Of a DNA stretch of 64,000 nucleotides, positions 8,946 through 17,506 are shown one piece after another (position 1 is the first letter of the stretch; each line of letters starts with the position of its first letter). The position numbers and the translations under genes are program-made. The stretch covers positions 1,240,001 to 1,304,000 of the forward strand of contig NZ_CP024314.1 of assembly GCF_002944315.1 (NCBI RefSeq), in the 5' to 3' direction. The notes beneath the pieces are model-generated. The model saw only the letters and a list, made by a program, of their open reading frames with translations. It had not been told where the DNA came from and ran no database searches. The DNA is from Rhizobium sp. NXC24 (lineage in GTDB: Bacteria; Pseudomonadota; Alphaproteobacteria; Rhizobiales; Rhizobiaceae).

Positions 8946-9535
8946 CGGCAACGTTCTTCCTGGTGCGCCATGCCGCTCACGACGATGTCGGGAGCTTTCT
9001 TGCCGGTCGGATGGGGGGCGTCGTGCTGGGCGCGGCGGGACAGGCGCAAGCCGATCGCCTGGGACAGCGCATGAAACGCGAGAATGTCGAGGCAATTTAT
9101 ACCAGCCCGCGCGAACGCGCGCGGCAGACAGCGGCGGCCATTGCCGCCGCTTGCAATCTCGCCCCGCCGCAAATTTCAGACGCGCTGGACGAGGTGAATT
9201 TCGGCGAATGGACAGGAAAGACGTTCGATATCCTCAACGGCGACCCGCAATGGCGGCGCTGGAACAGCCTGCGCAGCCTCAGCCGCACGCCGGGTGGCGA
9301 AAGCATGCTTGATGTGCAGCAGCGCGTATTTGGTTTGATAGAAACCCTCGCAAATAACGGCAAAAGGCTGACATTGGTTTCGCACGGCGACGTCCTCAAG
9401 GCGGCAGTCTGCCATATCTTGGGTTTGCCTATCGACGCCTGGCCGAAATTCGATATTGCGCCAGCGTCCATTACCACCATGGCAGTCGGTGACTGGGGCG
9501 CGAAAATCATCACGCTCAATGAGATGAGCCCATGA
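8942..9535 (+). CDS. Histidine phosphatase family protein
   Basis: The 197-residue protein has the phosphohistidine motif as LVRHA (H10; the usual RHG has Ala here), [10 protein letters not shown] with the proton-donor Glu and the second His in LVSHGD (H148). Members remove phosphate from small molecules such as sugar phosphates or phosphoglycerate. The start ATG overlaps the end of the inositol-phosphate synthase gene, so the two are translationally coupled. The natural guess is dephosphorylation of inositol phosphate or a derived product, but the family is broad and this is inference. Confidence 0.85.
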   Translation: MTATFFLVRHAAHDDVGSFLAGRMGGVVLGAAGQAQADRLGQRMKRENVEAIYTSPRERARQTAAAIAAACNLAPPQISDALDEVNFGEWTGKTFDILNGDPQWRRWNSLRSLSRTPGGESMLDVQQRVFGLIETLANNGKRLTLVSHGDVLKAAVCHILGLPIDAWPKFDIAPASITTMAVGDWGAKIITLNEMSP

Positions 9536-9557
9536 TCTTCTCAAGGTGGAGAAACCC

Positions 9558-10448
9558 ATGATCGAAGCGGCAATGATCTGGAACGAACCCAACAACAAGT
9601 CTCACTGGGATCCGGAAATAGACCCGGATTGGCGCCGTTTCGCCCATATGACGACCCTTGCTGCGGATGCCATCGCTATATCGAATCCGGATATCATCAA
9701 GGTTCTCGGCGGAATTTCGCCGATCGATTCCGGATTCATGGGGCGCATGAAGGACTACGGCGTGCTCGATCACATCGATGCGGTTGCCGTCCATGGTTTT
9801 CCGCTCGACTGGAATCTATGGCAGATCCATGAATGGCCGGAAAAGATCGATGAGATAAGAGCTGTGACCCATCTTCCGATTTGGGTCAGCGAGGTTGGCG
9901 TATCCAGTTTCGGCGCGGAAGAAGTGCAACTCTGGGGGCTGAAGCGTACCGCCGAGCTGCTGAAAGGAAAGGCGGCGCGATTGCAATGGTACAGCCTATA
10001 CGATCTTCCGCGATCATGGGAGGCAACGACCCGCCATCGCGAAGCCGAAGGCTCCTCGTATTACCGGCATTTTTACATGGGGATTTTACGCGAAGATGGC
10101 ACGCCGAAGCCGGCGCTTGAGGAATTTGCCAAGCAAACACCCGATTTCGGGCTCGTGCAGTGGTTCCACTTCGAGGATCCGCGGCTTGATGACGCTGTCT
10201 CCTGGATGAAACTGCTGGGCGTGCGGTCCGTGCGAACGGGCCTGTCCTGGGCGGACCGGTTCCGTCCAAATGCGCTCGATTGGTTCGATCGGCAAATGCG
10301 GTGCTTGGAGGATTTCGAAGTGACGGTGACCTTCTGTTTCACGCCCGAGCATAGAGGCATTGCTCCGCATCATACCAGCGCGCCTCTGATACCGGAGGAA
10401 TTTGCCGCGTTTTGCAGCGAAATGGTGGAGCGCTACGCGCCACGGTAG
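9558..10448 (+). CDS. Glycosidase-like protein with apparently circularly permuted TIM barrel
   Basis: A 296-residue protein whose second-domain order is unusual. The clan GH-A acid/base motif WNEPN, normally at the end of strand 4, sits at residues 8-12. The nucleophile-type WVSEVG (strand 7) follows near residue 112 and WYSLYDLP (strand 8) near 145. After a linker the C-terminal 90 residues look like strands 1 to 3 of the same fold (VQWFHFED, VRSVRTGLSWAD, VTVTFCFTPE) and stop just where strand 4 would begin. Likely start 9558, with AAGGTGGAG before it; the GTG at 9546 lies inside that site. Third gene of the inositol-phosphate synthase operon; substrate unknown, related to beta-xylosidase-like proteins. 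Confidence 0.75.
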   Translation: MIEAAMIWNEPNNKSHWDPEIDPDWRRFAHMTTLAADAIAISNPDIIKVLGGISPIDSGFMGRMKDYGVLDHIDAVAVHGFPLDWNLWQIHEWPEKIDEIRAVTHLPIWVSEVGVSSFGAEEVQLWGLKRTAELLKGKAARLQWYSLYDLPRSWEATTRHREAEGSSYYRHFYMGILREDGTPKPALEEFAKQTPDFGLVQWFHFEDPRLDDAVSWMKLLGVRSVRTGLSWADRFRPNALDWFDRQMRCLEDFEVTVTFCFTPEHRGIAPHHTSAPLIPEEFAAFCSEMVERYAPR

Positions 10449-10463
10449 GACTCGCCGACCCGT

Positions 10464-11897
10464 TCAGTCGCCGCCCTCGGCGCCCGATGAACCGAACCAG
10501 TCCAACATCCGTCCCAAGGGTCCGCGGGAATAGGCAAAGCCGTGGTAACAGGTCAGCACGGTTCGCGCCCAGGCGAGATAAAGGCGCGGCCATCGCAGCA
10601 GGCGTGCGAGCCAGAAGACGCGATGGCTCCAAAAGCTGATCCCGTAGCGCACCGCGTAGATCATCCGACGTCTGGCGCTCAAGCCGTTCATTGCGGCAAC
10701 GATCCGCTTGCGAGGCAGTAGCCCCCGTCGTAGCCATGACAACCGGAACGCCAGACCTTCGCGGCGCTGACGAAAACCTGCCGCCTGGGTGGCGATCACG
10801 AAAGCCGCGTCGACATCGGATAAATTGAGCCGACCGGACTTCATTCCGGCACGAATAAGACCGAGAAGCACGAACGATCGAACGATCACGACATTGGTCC
10901 CTCGCCCATCGGCCGAATAAGGTTCCTTCCACGCATCGCCGAAGGCGATGTCAGCGGTTTCCGCAACAACGTCGTCACAGAAGTTGCACGCAGAGTTCTG
11001 AAAGAACCCAGCGCCCCAATCGCCATCCGCCAGATCCCACCAATCCCGACTGCGGCTCTCGCCGCTGCGAAGCGTTAATTGGGCGCGATACCAGTTCGCC
11101 GGCCGGTCGGGGCATTTCACCCGATAATCGAGCCGCTCCACATCGCTGACATCCCGCCCCATTTGCCAAGCGAAGCTTTCGGCCATGCGCGCGCTTTTCA
11201 TGTGCCCGCAAAAGAGGCCGAGGGTGAATGCGATGCGCTCGGCCAATATTGGATCCGCGGCGCAGGATAATCTTACCGCCTTGATGAAGCATGGGATGCC
11301 GACGATAGCGTAACGACCGGGAATCGCTCTGATCGTCTCGAGAACCTCGGACATCTCGACCGGATAGTATCGTGACTTTGCGCCGGCCTTGATCGCATCT
11401 AGGCTGCGGGAAAGAGTATACCGAAACAGGCGGCGATCGCCGTCTGTCTTTGGATCGACGGGCGCAACATGTGCCACGCCGTCGACAAGCCGTCGCCGCA
11501 ACAGCTCAGCCGCAACCCAACTGACCAGACCTCCGGAACTTCCGTTGGCCCGAAATTCCTCTTCTTCGACGTGGCCGACAAAAGCCGCCTCGAACCGACC
11601 GAGCAGATAATCGCGGTTTCGAGCAGCCGGGAAATGACGTTCGGCCAACTCATCCTCATTCCCGGCAACGGGGGAGAACGGACAAATTCGCAAGAAAGCG
11701 CTGTCCCGATCATGCAGCCATTCGCGCGGCCCACTCGGCTTCAGTTGGCCGTAGCGGTCGAAATTCATCGGAACGGGCTTTCCGTTTGATAGTGCAGCGC
11801 AGGCGCCGCAACCGATGCAGAGACCGGAACGGATGATCTCATTGCGGTTCGGCCGCGCCGAAGCTTCGCGGGGGTTAAGGAGCCTGCTGGACGACAT
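10464..11897 (-). CDS. Coenzyme F420 hydrogenase/dehydrogenase beta-subunit family protein
   Basis: A 477-residue protein with an N-terminal ferredoxin-like cluster site (CIGCGAC at 27-33 and CP at 72), then the FrhB N and C domains (NGSSGG, GIPCFIKA, CNFCDDVVAETADIAFGDAW). In bacteria lacking F420 such proteins sit in surface-polysaccharide loci beside pyruvyl transferases and probably act as flavin/iron-sulfur reductases. The start ATG at 11897 lies inside the end of the upstream pyruvyl-transferase gene (23 bp overlap). The C-terminal third, with several Arg/Trp-rich hydrophobic stretches, may contact the membrane. The frame is open a little further upstream but without a better start. Confidence 0.8.
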   Translation of the reverse strand: MSSSRLLNPREASARPNRNEIIRSGLCIGCGACAALSNGKPVPMNFDRYGQLKPSGPREWLHDRDSAFLRICPFSPVAGNEDELAERHFPAARNRDYLLGRFEAAFVGHVEEEEFRANGSSGGLVSWVAAELLRRRLVDGVAHVAPVDPKTDGDRRLFRYTLSRSLDAIKAGAKSRYYPVEMSEVLETIRAIPGRYAIVGIPCFIKAVRLSCAADPILAERIAFTLGLFCGHMKSARMAESFAWQMGRDVSDVERLDYRVKCPDRPANWYRAQLTLRSGESRSRDWWDLADGDWGAGFFQNSACNFCDDVVAETADIAFGDAWKEPYSADGRGTNVVIVRSFVLLGLIRAGMKSGRLNLSDVDAAFVIATQAAGFRQRREGLAFRLSWLRRGLLPRKRIVAAMNGLSARRRMIYAVRYGISFWSHRVFWLARLLRWPRLYLAWARTVLTCYHGFAYSRGPLGRMLDWFGSSGAEGGD

Positions 11898-13005
11898 ATT
11901 GCAGATAGGCGCTTGAGTTGCGGCGCAAGGCCGTGATTCGTGGGAAGGTTGCTGATCCCGGCGGTTCGCCGAGAGCTGCGTCAAGGCGCTGAGGCGGGGC
12001 CCCCTCGAATATGACGTTGCGCCCAGCGCCGACCATTGCGGTCAGGTCGAGCAACTTGCTGGACCGGTAGTCCGTAAGAACGCATGCAAACGGCTTGTCG
12101 TTCACGAGCGAAAAGACGCATCCATGGAAGAAATTGGTCACCACAGCCGTTGCGCCGGCCATGAAGCGAGCAAATTCCTCAGGCCCGGCATCGATCCACT
12201 GTTCATGCGCCCAATCATTTCGATAACCGATGCTGATCAACGTGATCGATCGCGCATCGGCCCATTGGCGAATGGCTTGCTGGAACCAGCCTGCGAAACT
12301 ATGCCCGTAAACGGCAACACAAGCCGATGCAATTTCCTCCTTTCCTGCATTCGAGATCGCCTGGGGGAATTGCAGGCATGGGTCCAGCACCAACTCGGCA
12401 TCCAGTCCCAGCACATCCTTTATCAGGCGCTTCGAGTTGAGGTCGCGAACCGAAATCTGTGAAAAACTGCGCAACTGTTCGGCCCGCAGCCCTCTCAATC
12501 GGTCCGGTGCGTTGAAATTCCCAAATGTCGCGGCATAGGCAACGAGCCGGCCGGATCGCAGCCCTTCGCCGTAAAACGCTCCATAGCCACCATACCAGGG
12601 ATGCCTGAGGTTCCATACCTCGTCGCTTCCGACGACGACAAGTGGAAACTCTTCCGCGCTGTCAGGATTTTCCAGCGGAAATGGAGCCGAGAGAGGCAAT
12701 TCCGCGAACGCATCAAAGAACTTGCGTATCTTATTCTTATATAAGCGCAAATCATCGCATCTTGTCGGGACTGGCAGCAGTGGTTGGAGTGCACAACGCC
12801 ACTCCGCGCGGTCCACACGCGCCGACCTGTGCTCGAGCAGGACGGCATCCATCCCCATCGCCTGCAATCCATCGATCAGGCAACGGGCCTGCCAATAGGA
12901 TCCGTAATTGATGCAACGATGAAAGGTTAGGACGCCTACTTTATTACTGCCGGCTTTGCCGGGATTTGTTGGGGGAGGATCGAAAAAACGGATCAAATCG
13001 GTCAT
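11875..13005 (-). CDS. Polysaccharide pyruvyl transferase family protein
   Basis: The 376-residue product has the family's N-terminal GVLTFHRCINYGSYWQA, the central VVGSDEVWNLRHPWYG and the C-terminal FARFMAGATAVVTNFFHGCVFSLVNDKPFA. The family adds ketal pyruvate to glycans using phosphoenolpyruvate, or is a related transferase. It is first of a two-gene operon with the F420-hydrogenase-beta-like gene, a pairing common in exopolysaccharide loci. The start at MTDLIRFF is preferred; a longer form from 13029 is possible. An EcfG-like element lies about 100-125 bp upstream. Confidence 0.85.
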   Translation of the reverse strand: MTDLIRFFDPPPTNPGKAGSNKVGVLTFHRCINYGSYWQARCLIDGLQAMGMDAVLLEHRSARVDRAEWRCALQPLLPVPTRCDDLRLYKNKIRKFFDAFAELPLSAPFPLENPDSAEEFPLVVVGSDEVWNLRHPWYGGYGAFYGEGLRSGRLVAYAATFGNFNAPDRLRGLRAEQLRSFSQISVRDLNSKRLIKDVLGLDAELVLDPCLQFPQAISNAGKEEIASACVAVYGHSFAGWFQQAIRQWADARSITLISIGYRNDWAHEQWIDAGPEEFARFMAGATAVVTNFFHGCVFSLVNDKPFACVLTDYRSSKLLDLTAMVGAGRNVIFEGAPPQRLDAALGEPPGSATFPRITALRRNSSAYLQYVVQQAP

Positions 13006-13105
13006 AGGTGCTAACAATCCCAGGGGCACGAATTCTCATCAACTGAGTTGAACGGTTGAATATCGGCGCGACGCTCTTTGCCGACGTCTCCGCAAGCACG
13101 CTCCA

Positions 13106-13130
13106 AACCGAGCGATCATTCAATTGTTCC
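13106..13130 (-). promoter_or_regulatory. EcfG/RpoE2-type promoter for the pyruvyl-transferase operon
   Basis: On the minus strand GGAAC (13130-13126), 18 bases, TT (13107-13106). It is about 100 bp before the pyruvyl-transferase start. Confidence 0.55.
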
Positions 13131-13203
13131 CGGAACGAAACGGCCGACAAAAGACCCGAGCCAGAAACCAGGATAGATCGGAATCTTGGCGAAGCAGGCG
13201 ACA

Positions 13204-13938
13204 TCAATCGCCAAGGGCGATGTCAGCAATCAATGGAAGATGGTCGGAAGCCAGGCTCGTCAGGCGATTTCGAGGCACAGTCGTGCCAAGAACGGCAAGA
13301 TCGGTGCTGACGAAAATATGATCCAACCTCATCAGCGGATAACGCGAGGGAAAGGTCGGTCTCGCCGGCTGATCGCCGCAAAGTTGGGCGTCCTTCAATG
13401 TGCGTACGGCAAGCCGGTAGGCCGCGGAGGTCGGAACGGCGTTGAAATCCCCGCAGAGAATGGTCGAAGCAAGATCCTTGCCGATGCCCGGCAGCCATGC
13501 CGGCCCGAGAAGCGTCGTCATTTGCTGGACGCGATCGCGCCCCCGAAGGCCGAGATGGGTGTTGACGAAGTGCAACTGCCTGTTTCCCACCATGACTTCG
13601 ACCGAAAGCGCCCCGCGCGGTTCGCCCAGCGAAGGCAACGGCCCCGCCTTTATCGCCTTTGTCGGCAGGCTCGTTATGAGCGCATCTCCATATTGCTCCT
13701 CGGCTATCGTCAGGGCCGGATTGAAATGCGCCTCCATCTTCAGCAAGGAGGCGATCATGCTCGCCTGATCGACGCCGCCGGTTCTGTGGCGACGAACATC
13801 GATCTCCTGCAGCGCGACGATATCCGCCTGCGCCTCTGCGATAACAGCGGCAATCCGGCCAGGGTCGATCTTGCGATCCGTGCCGATGCAACTGTGCACG
13901 TTATAGGTCAGGATTCTAATCGGTCTTCCGTGGGGCAT
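13204..13938 (-). CDS. Endonuclease/exonuclease/phosphatase family protein (YbhP-like)
   Basis: The 244-residue EEP-fold protein has the family residues in order: TYNVH (N13), VALQEID (E45), HFVNTHLG, CGDFNAVP and SDHLPL near the C-terminus. Members are metal-dependent phosphodiesterases or phosphatases. In E. coli the homologous arrangement is ybhP next to clsB (a phospholipase-D-type cardiolipin synthase) and ybhN (UPF0104). Here a UPF0104 gene is divergent and a phospholipase D gene lies just beyond it. That supports a membrane-phospholipid role rather than DNA cleavage. A symmetric stress promoter element lies immediately upstream. Confidence 0.85.
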   Translation of the reverse strand: MPHGRPIRILTYNVHSCIGTDRKIDPGRIAAVIAEAQADIVALQEIDVRRHRTGGVDQASMIASLLKMEAHFNPALTIAEEQYGDALITSLPTKAIKAGPLPSLGEPRGALSVEVMVGNRQLHFVNTHLGLRGRDRVQQMTTLLGPAWLPGIGKDLASTILCGDFNAVPTSAAYRLAVRTLKDAQLCGDQPARPTFPSRYPLMRLDHIFVSTDLAVLGTTVPRNRLTSLASDHLPLIADIALGD

Positions 13939-13944
13939 GGCCGG

Positions 13945-13971
13945 GGAACACCGAACTCGCCCGATCGTTCC
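13945..13971. promoter_or_regulatory. Symmetric, bidirectional EcfG/RpoE2-type promoter
   Basis: GGAAC at 13945-13949, 17 bases, then GTTCC at 13967-13971. Read rightward it is GGAAC-N18-TT toward the UPF0104 gene at 14016; read leftward it is also GGAAC-N18-TT toward the EEP gene starting at 13938. Both -35 elements and both -10 TT pairs share the same 27 bp. The leftward TT (13948-13947) ends only 8 bases before the EEP ATG, so that transcript would be nearly leaderless. Confidence 0.6.
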
Positions 13972-14015
13972 GCTTCATCGGGGCGGTATTCCCAGCCGAT
14001 GGAGAAGGATAGCCG

Positions 14016-15008
14016 ATGACGTTAAAAAGCCTGATTTGGAATGGCCTGCTCATCGCAGCGACATGCCTTGCGTTCTGGCTCCTATATCGCATCCTCCATC
14101 ATTACAGCTTGGATGATATCAGGAACTCGCTGCTGAGCATTCCGCTCCGGCGTCTCTGCTTGGCGCTTCTCTGCGCGGCGGCCTCTTATCTTTGTCTGAC
14201 CGGTTTCGATCTTCTTGCCATCTTGTCGCTCCGCAAGTCTTTGCCTTATCAGAAAATTGCGCTTGCCTCCTTCGTCAGCCTCTCCATGGGCCACAATATC
14301 GGCTTTGCCGGCCTCAGCAGCGGCGCCTTTCGATATCGCTTCTATTCACGCTGGGGCCTGAGCATCGAGGAAGTCACGAAGATAGTGCTTTTCTGCGGCG
14401 TGACGGTCGGTCTGGGAATGACCACGCTCGGCGGTATCGCATTGCTGGTCGATCCTGCGGATGCCGCAGGCCTGCTGCGGTCGAACACCCGGGACATCCG
14501 GACGGCAGGCGTCATCGTTCTTGCCGTTCCGGTTCTTTATACATTCCTCACCATGGTCTTGCGGCAAAGATTGAGCTTGTGGCGCTGGTCGTTCGAATTA
14601 CCCCGGCCTCACATAGCCTTGCTACAAATCGTCATGGGTACCTTGAATTTCGTCTGCGTCTCGGCGTGCCTGCACCAGTTGCTTTCGGCCTTCGCCGATG
14701 TTGCATTGTTCCGATCGATCACCGCTTACGTGCTGGCCAATACCGCCGTCATGGCGACCCATGTTCCTGGCGGCCTGGGCGTGATCGAGACAACCGTCTC
14801 CTATATCGTGCCGAATGCAGCCTCGATCGGGGCCTTGATCGCCTTTCGCTGCATCTACTTCCTGATCCCCCTCATCCTGGGAACGAGCCTTCTGATCGCC
14901 AGCGAACTGGCCTTTCGGCATCGCTCAGCTCGAACGAAGGATTCGGCGGAGGCGGCCGACAAGACGACGAGAACCCAGGTGCGCCAGCGGACGGGCGGGA
15001 TCGAATAG
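14016..15008 (+). CDS. UPF0104 / lysylphosphatidylglycerol-synthase transmembrane-domain protein (YbhN-like)
   Basis: A 330-residue polytopic membrane protein with about eight hydrophobic segments. It carries the family features of a LPG-synthase transmembrane (UPF0104) domain, such as FVSLSMGHNIGFAGLSSGAFRYRFY and TAVMATHVPGGLGVIETTV. There is no C-terminal aminoacyl-transferase domain, so it is not a full MprF. The ATG follows GGAGAAGGAT. Its 3' end overlaps the convergent phospholipase D gene by 84 bp. Function in the family is unsettled (lipid flipping or transport has been proposed). Confidence 0.85.
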   Translation: MTLKSLIWNGLLIAATCLAFWLLYRILHHYSLDDIRNSLLSIPLRRLCLALLCAAASYLCLTGFDLLAILSLRKSLPYQKIALASFVSLSMGHNIGFAGLSSGAFRYRFYSRWGLSIEEVTKIVLFCGVTVGLGMTTLGGIALLVDPADAAGLLRSNTRDIRTAGVIVLAVPVLYTFLTMVLRQRLSLWRWSFELPRPHIALLQIVMGTLNFVCVSACLHQLLSAFADVALFRSITAYVLANTAVMATHVPGGLGVIETTVSYIVPNAASIGALIAFRCIYFLIPLILGTSLLIASELAFRHRSARTKDSAEAADKTTRTQVRQRTGGIE

Positions 15009-16346
15009 CGCGGTCCCAGCAATCGGCCCTGTCTTTTGGCAAGTCGTCGCCAACGGCTTGAGGCAGCGGGCTCCGACATTCAGCTCAGCGATCGCGCTGA
15101 TAAGCGATCCGCTCCGTTGAAAGGCATTTCGAACGGCGCCGGCAGCACAGCCGAGATATTCCGCTACGAGCGTGTTGCGCAGCTCATCGATCGCCAGACG
15201 GTGAGTGGGCTTATGTGCCTGAAAGAGAATATCGCATTCGGTGTCGAGCCCCTCGGACCGATGGTTGAGATTGGAGGAACCGATGCGGAGCAGACTATCG
15301 TCGGCGATCAGAAGCTTCGAGTGAACGAGCAGTTCGACCTGCTTTTCGCCATCGGGGACCACCGGATAGAAGACGCGCAGCCGACCGTAGCGATCCGCAT
15401 CCATAAGGCGCCGGACTATTCTGTCCCGGTTCTTTCCCATTATAAAGTTCTCGATCAAGCCATGGGATTTGCGCGTACAGATGATGACGACCTCCGGCCC
15501 GTCGTCTTCCTGCAGGCGAGCGGCAATGGCTTCGGCGACATTGAACGAGGCAAGGTATTGCGTTTCGATATAGAGCTGACGTCTCGCCTTGGCGATCACG
15601 TCTTTTGTCACCGCAATTCCCTGACGCAGGCCGCGCCTGAAGAAGGTCACCGGTTCCGTTATCGCAAGTCTGACCGGCACATTTTCAAGCGACGCGGCGA
15701 GATCGTCCGGCCAGTCAACAGTCGTCGGCGCCGGCAAGGCTCTGTGTTCCTCGCCGGTGGCATCCATCCATCGCCGCCTCGCAACGGAGGCGATGAGCCT
15801 GGCCGCATCGCCCGTGACCATGGTTTGCAGGTCGTGAAGCGGTTCGTAAAACACGCCTTCCGGATCGCGCTTCAGCTTGTCGCGCACCCTGTGGACCCAC
15901 GTGTCCCAGCGCCGCGACGTCAGGTCGATTCCCCCGATGAAGGCGACGGAATCGTCGATGCAGACAAGTTTCTGATGGTGACATCCTCGAATGGCGGATT
16001 GAATGGCAAAGCGCAGGTCGATGCGATCGCTCTTCGGAAAATTTATCTTGCGCAACACCTTTAAGGATTTTTCCGAATAAATCGGTCCCAAGGCCCAGAT
16101 CAAAATTCGAACCTCAAGATCGGGATTAGCCTCTGCTAAGGCATGCAGAAGATCACCGAGCGTTTCCTTGGAATTCTCCGGCTGCAGGCGGATATCGGGA
16201 TTGAAGTCCCATCCGATGATCCAGACCCGTTTCCGCGCACGGCGCAAAATGTGGGCCAACCGTGAGAAATAGGCACTACCGTTGATGAGGAAGGCCGTCC
16301 GTGCCGCAGTACCTTCCAACCGCATATCTTCGGCTTTCAGCGACAT
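14925..16346 (-). CDS. Phospholipase D-type protein, likely cardiolipin synthase (ClsB-like)
   Basis: The 473-residue product has two HKD motifs: HHQKLVCIDDSVAFIGG (H124, K126, D131) and, in the C-terminal half, VHSKLLIADDSLLRIGSSNLNHRS. This is the layout of the PLD superfamily enzymes that make cardiolipin or move phosphatidyl groups. No signal peptide is evident; membrane association is likely. The last 84 bp overlap the convergent UPF0104 gene. With the EEP gene this reconstitutes the E. coli clsB/ybhP/ybhN trio in a different orientation. An EcfG-like promoter element lies about 80 bp upstream. Confidence 0.85.
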   Translation of the reverse strand: MSLKAEDMRLEGTAARTAFLINGSAYFSRLAHILRRARKRVWIIGWDFNPDIRLQPENSKETLGDLLHALAEANPDLEVRILIWALGPIYSEKSLKVLRKINFPKSDRIDLRFAIQSAIRGCHHQKLVCIDDSVAFIGGIDLTSRRWDTWVHRVRDKLKRDPEGVFYEPLHDLQTMVTGDAARLIASVARRRWMDATGEEHRALPAPTTVDWPDDLAASLENVPVRLAITEPVTFFRRGLRQGIAVTKDVIAKARRQLYIETQYLASFNVAEAIAARLQEDDGPEVVIICTRKSHGLIENFIMGKNRDRIVRRLMDADRYGRLRVFYPVVPDGEKQVELLVHSKLLIADDSLLRIGSSNLNHRSEGLDTECDILFQAHKPTHRLAIDELRNTLVAEYLGCAAGAVRNAFQRSGSLISAIAELNVGARCLKPLATTCQKTGPIAGTALFDPARPLAHLGSRRLVGRLRRILRSS

Positions 16347-16427
16347 AGCAGAACCATTTACTCCTCTCTATTTCCGACAGCCGATCGTGCCCGACAGGTC
16401 CTTGTCGCTCGCCTCTTACGAGACGCA

Positions 16428-16452
16428 AACGCCTGAATTTTCGCAAGGTTCC
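16428..16452 (-). promoter_or_regulatory. EcfG/RpoE2-type promoter for the phospholipase D gene
   Basis: Minus strand GGAAC (16452-16448), 18 bases, TT (16429-16428), about 82 bp before the ATG at 16346. Confidence 0.55.
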
Positions 16453-16494
16453 GCCGGCGAACGTTTGATGTTGCGTCGCTCCATGAAAGCGGGA

Positions 16495-16519
16495 GGAACA
16501 AGTCGCCAGCCGCGCAGTT
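16495..16519 (+). promoter_or_regulatory. EcfG/RpoE2-type promoter abutting the DUF72 gene
   Basis: GGAAC at 16495-16499, 18 bases, TT at 16518-16519. The preferred ATG is at 16528, only 8 bases after the -10 TT, so a transcript from here would be leaderless or nearly so. Confidence 0.45.
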
Positions 16520-16527
16520 GCTATGGA

Positions 16528-17448
16528 ATGGCAAAGACAGGTACGATCCGCATCGGTATCTCGGGCTGGACTTACGCCCCCTGGCGCGGCGTCTTCTATC
16601 CGGGGGATGTGGCGCAGAAGCGCGAATTGGCCTATGCCTCGCGGCAATTCCCCTCCATCGAAATCAATGGGACCTTCTACGGCCTGCAGCGCCCCGACGT
16701 CTTTGCAAAGTGGCGCGATGAGACGCCCGACGATTTCGTCTTTGCGGTAAAAGGCTCCCGCTACATCACCCATTTGCGCCGGCTTCGCGATGTCGAAACC
16801 CCGCTCGCCAATTTCATCGCATCCGGCGTGCTGCGTCTGGGAGCAAAGCTCGGACCGATCCTCTGGCAGTTTCCAGCGCGACAGCGTTTCGATCCCGATC
16901 TTTTTTCCACTTTCATGAAAATCCTGCCGAAAGACACAGCCGCCGCAGCAAAGCTTGCCGGGCGACACGACGAACGGCTGAACGGTCGGGATTGGCTGAA
17001 GGCCGACGGCGAAAGACCCATCCGCCACGCATTCGAAATCCGCCACGAGAGCTTCGTCGACGCGAATTTCATCGACCTGCTTCGCGAGCATGATATCGGG
17101 CTCGTTTGCGCCGACACGGTCGACTGGCCGCTGCTGATGGATGTGACAGCTGATTTCGTCTATTGCCGTCTCCACGGCTCTGAAGAGCTTTACGTCAGTG
17201 GCTATGATGACAAGGCGCTGGATATCTGGGCTGAAAGAATCGATGACTGGGCACATGGTCGCGAGCCGACAAACGCAAACCGCGTGCTCAAGCCGCTGAA
17301 GCCGGCGCGCAATGGCTGTGACGTCTATGTTTATTTCGATAACGACGTAAAAGTACGAGCGCCCGCGGACGCCCACGCGCTTGCCGCACGGCTTGGCTTG
17401 GCAGATCCCGCAACGGCCAAAAGACGCTCAAAATTGGCTGTGGCTTAA
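16528..17448 (+). CDS. DUF72 family protein
   Basis: The 306-residue product has the DUF72 signature: IGISGWTYAPWRGVFYP near the N-terminus, FPSIEINGTFYG, the FVFAVKGSRYITH strand and FVYCRLHGSEELY plus DVYVYFDND toward the C-terminus. This is a TIM-barrel family (YecE-like) with no firmly assigned reaction. The ATG at 16528 begins right before the conserved core; a longer form from 16483 is possible, but then the stress promoter element would lie inside the gene. It is convergent with the Nramp-like gene. Confidence 0.85.
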   Translation: MAKTGTIRIGISGWTYAPWRGVFYPGDVAQKRELAYASRQFPSIEINGTFYGLQRPDVFAKWRDETPDDFVFAVKGSRYITHLRRLRDVETPLANFIASGVLRLGAKLGPILWQFPARQRFDPDLFSTFMKILPKDTAAAAKLAGRHDERLNGRDWLKADGERPIRHAFEIRHESFVDANFIDLLREHDIGLVCADTVDWPLLMDVTADFVYCRLHGSEELYVSGYDDKALDIWAERIDDWAHGREPTNANRVLKPLKPARNGCDVYVYFDNDVKVRAPADAHALAARLGLADPATAKRRSKLAVA

Positions 17449-17506
17449 TTTTGAAGCGCTTGTAACCGCCGCTGTCTTTTCATTTCCAAAGCCATCGAAG
17501 ACCCAC

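Noticed and set aside
13186..16064. Plus-strand frames of 277, 289 and 342 codons across the EEP, UPF0104 and phospholipase D genes
   Set aside because: They are out-of-frame or antisense readings of clearly conserved genes with intact active-site motifs.
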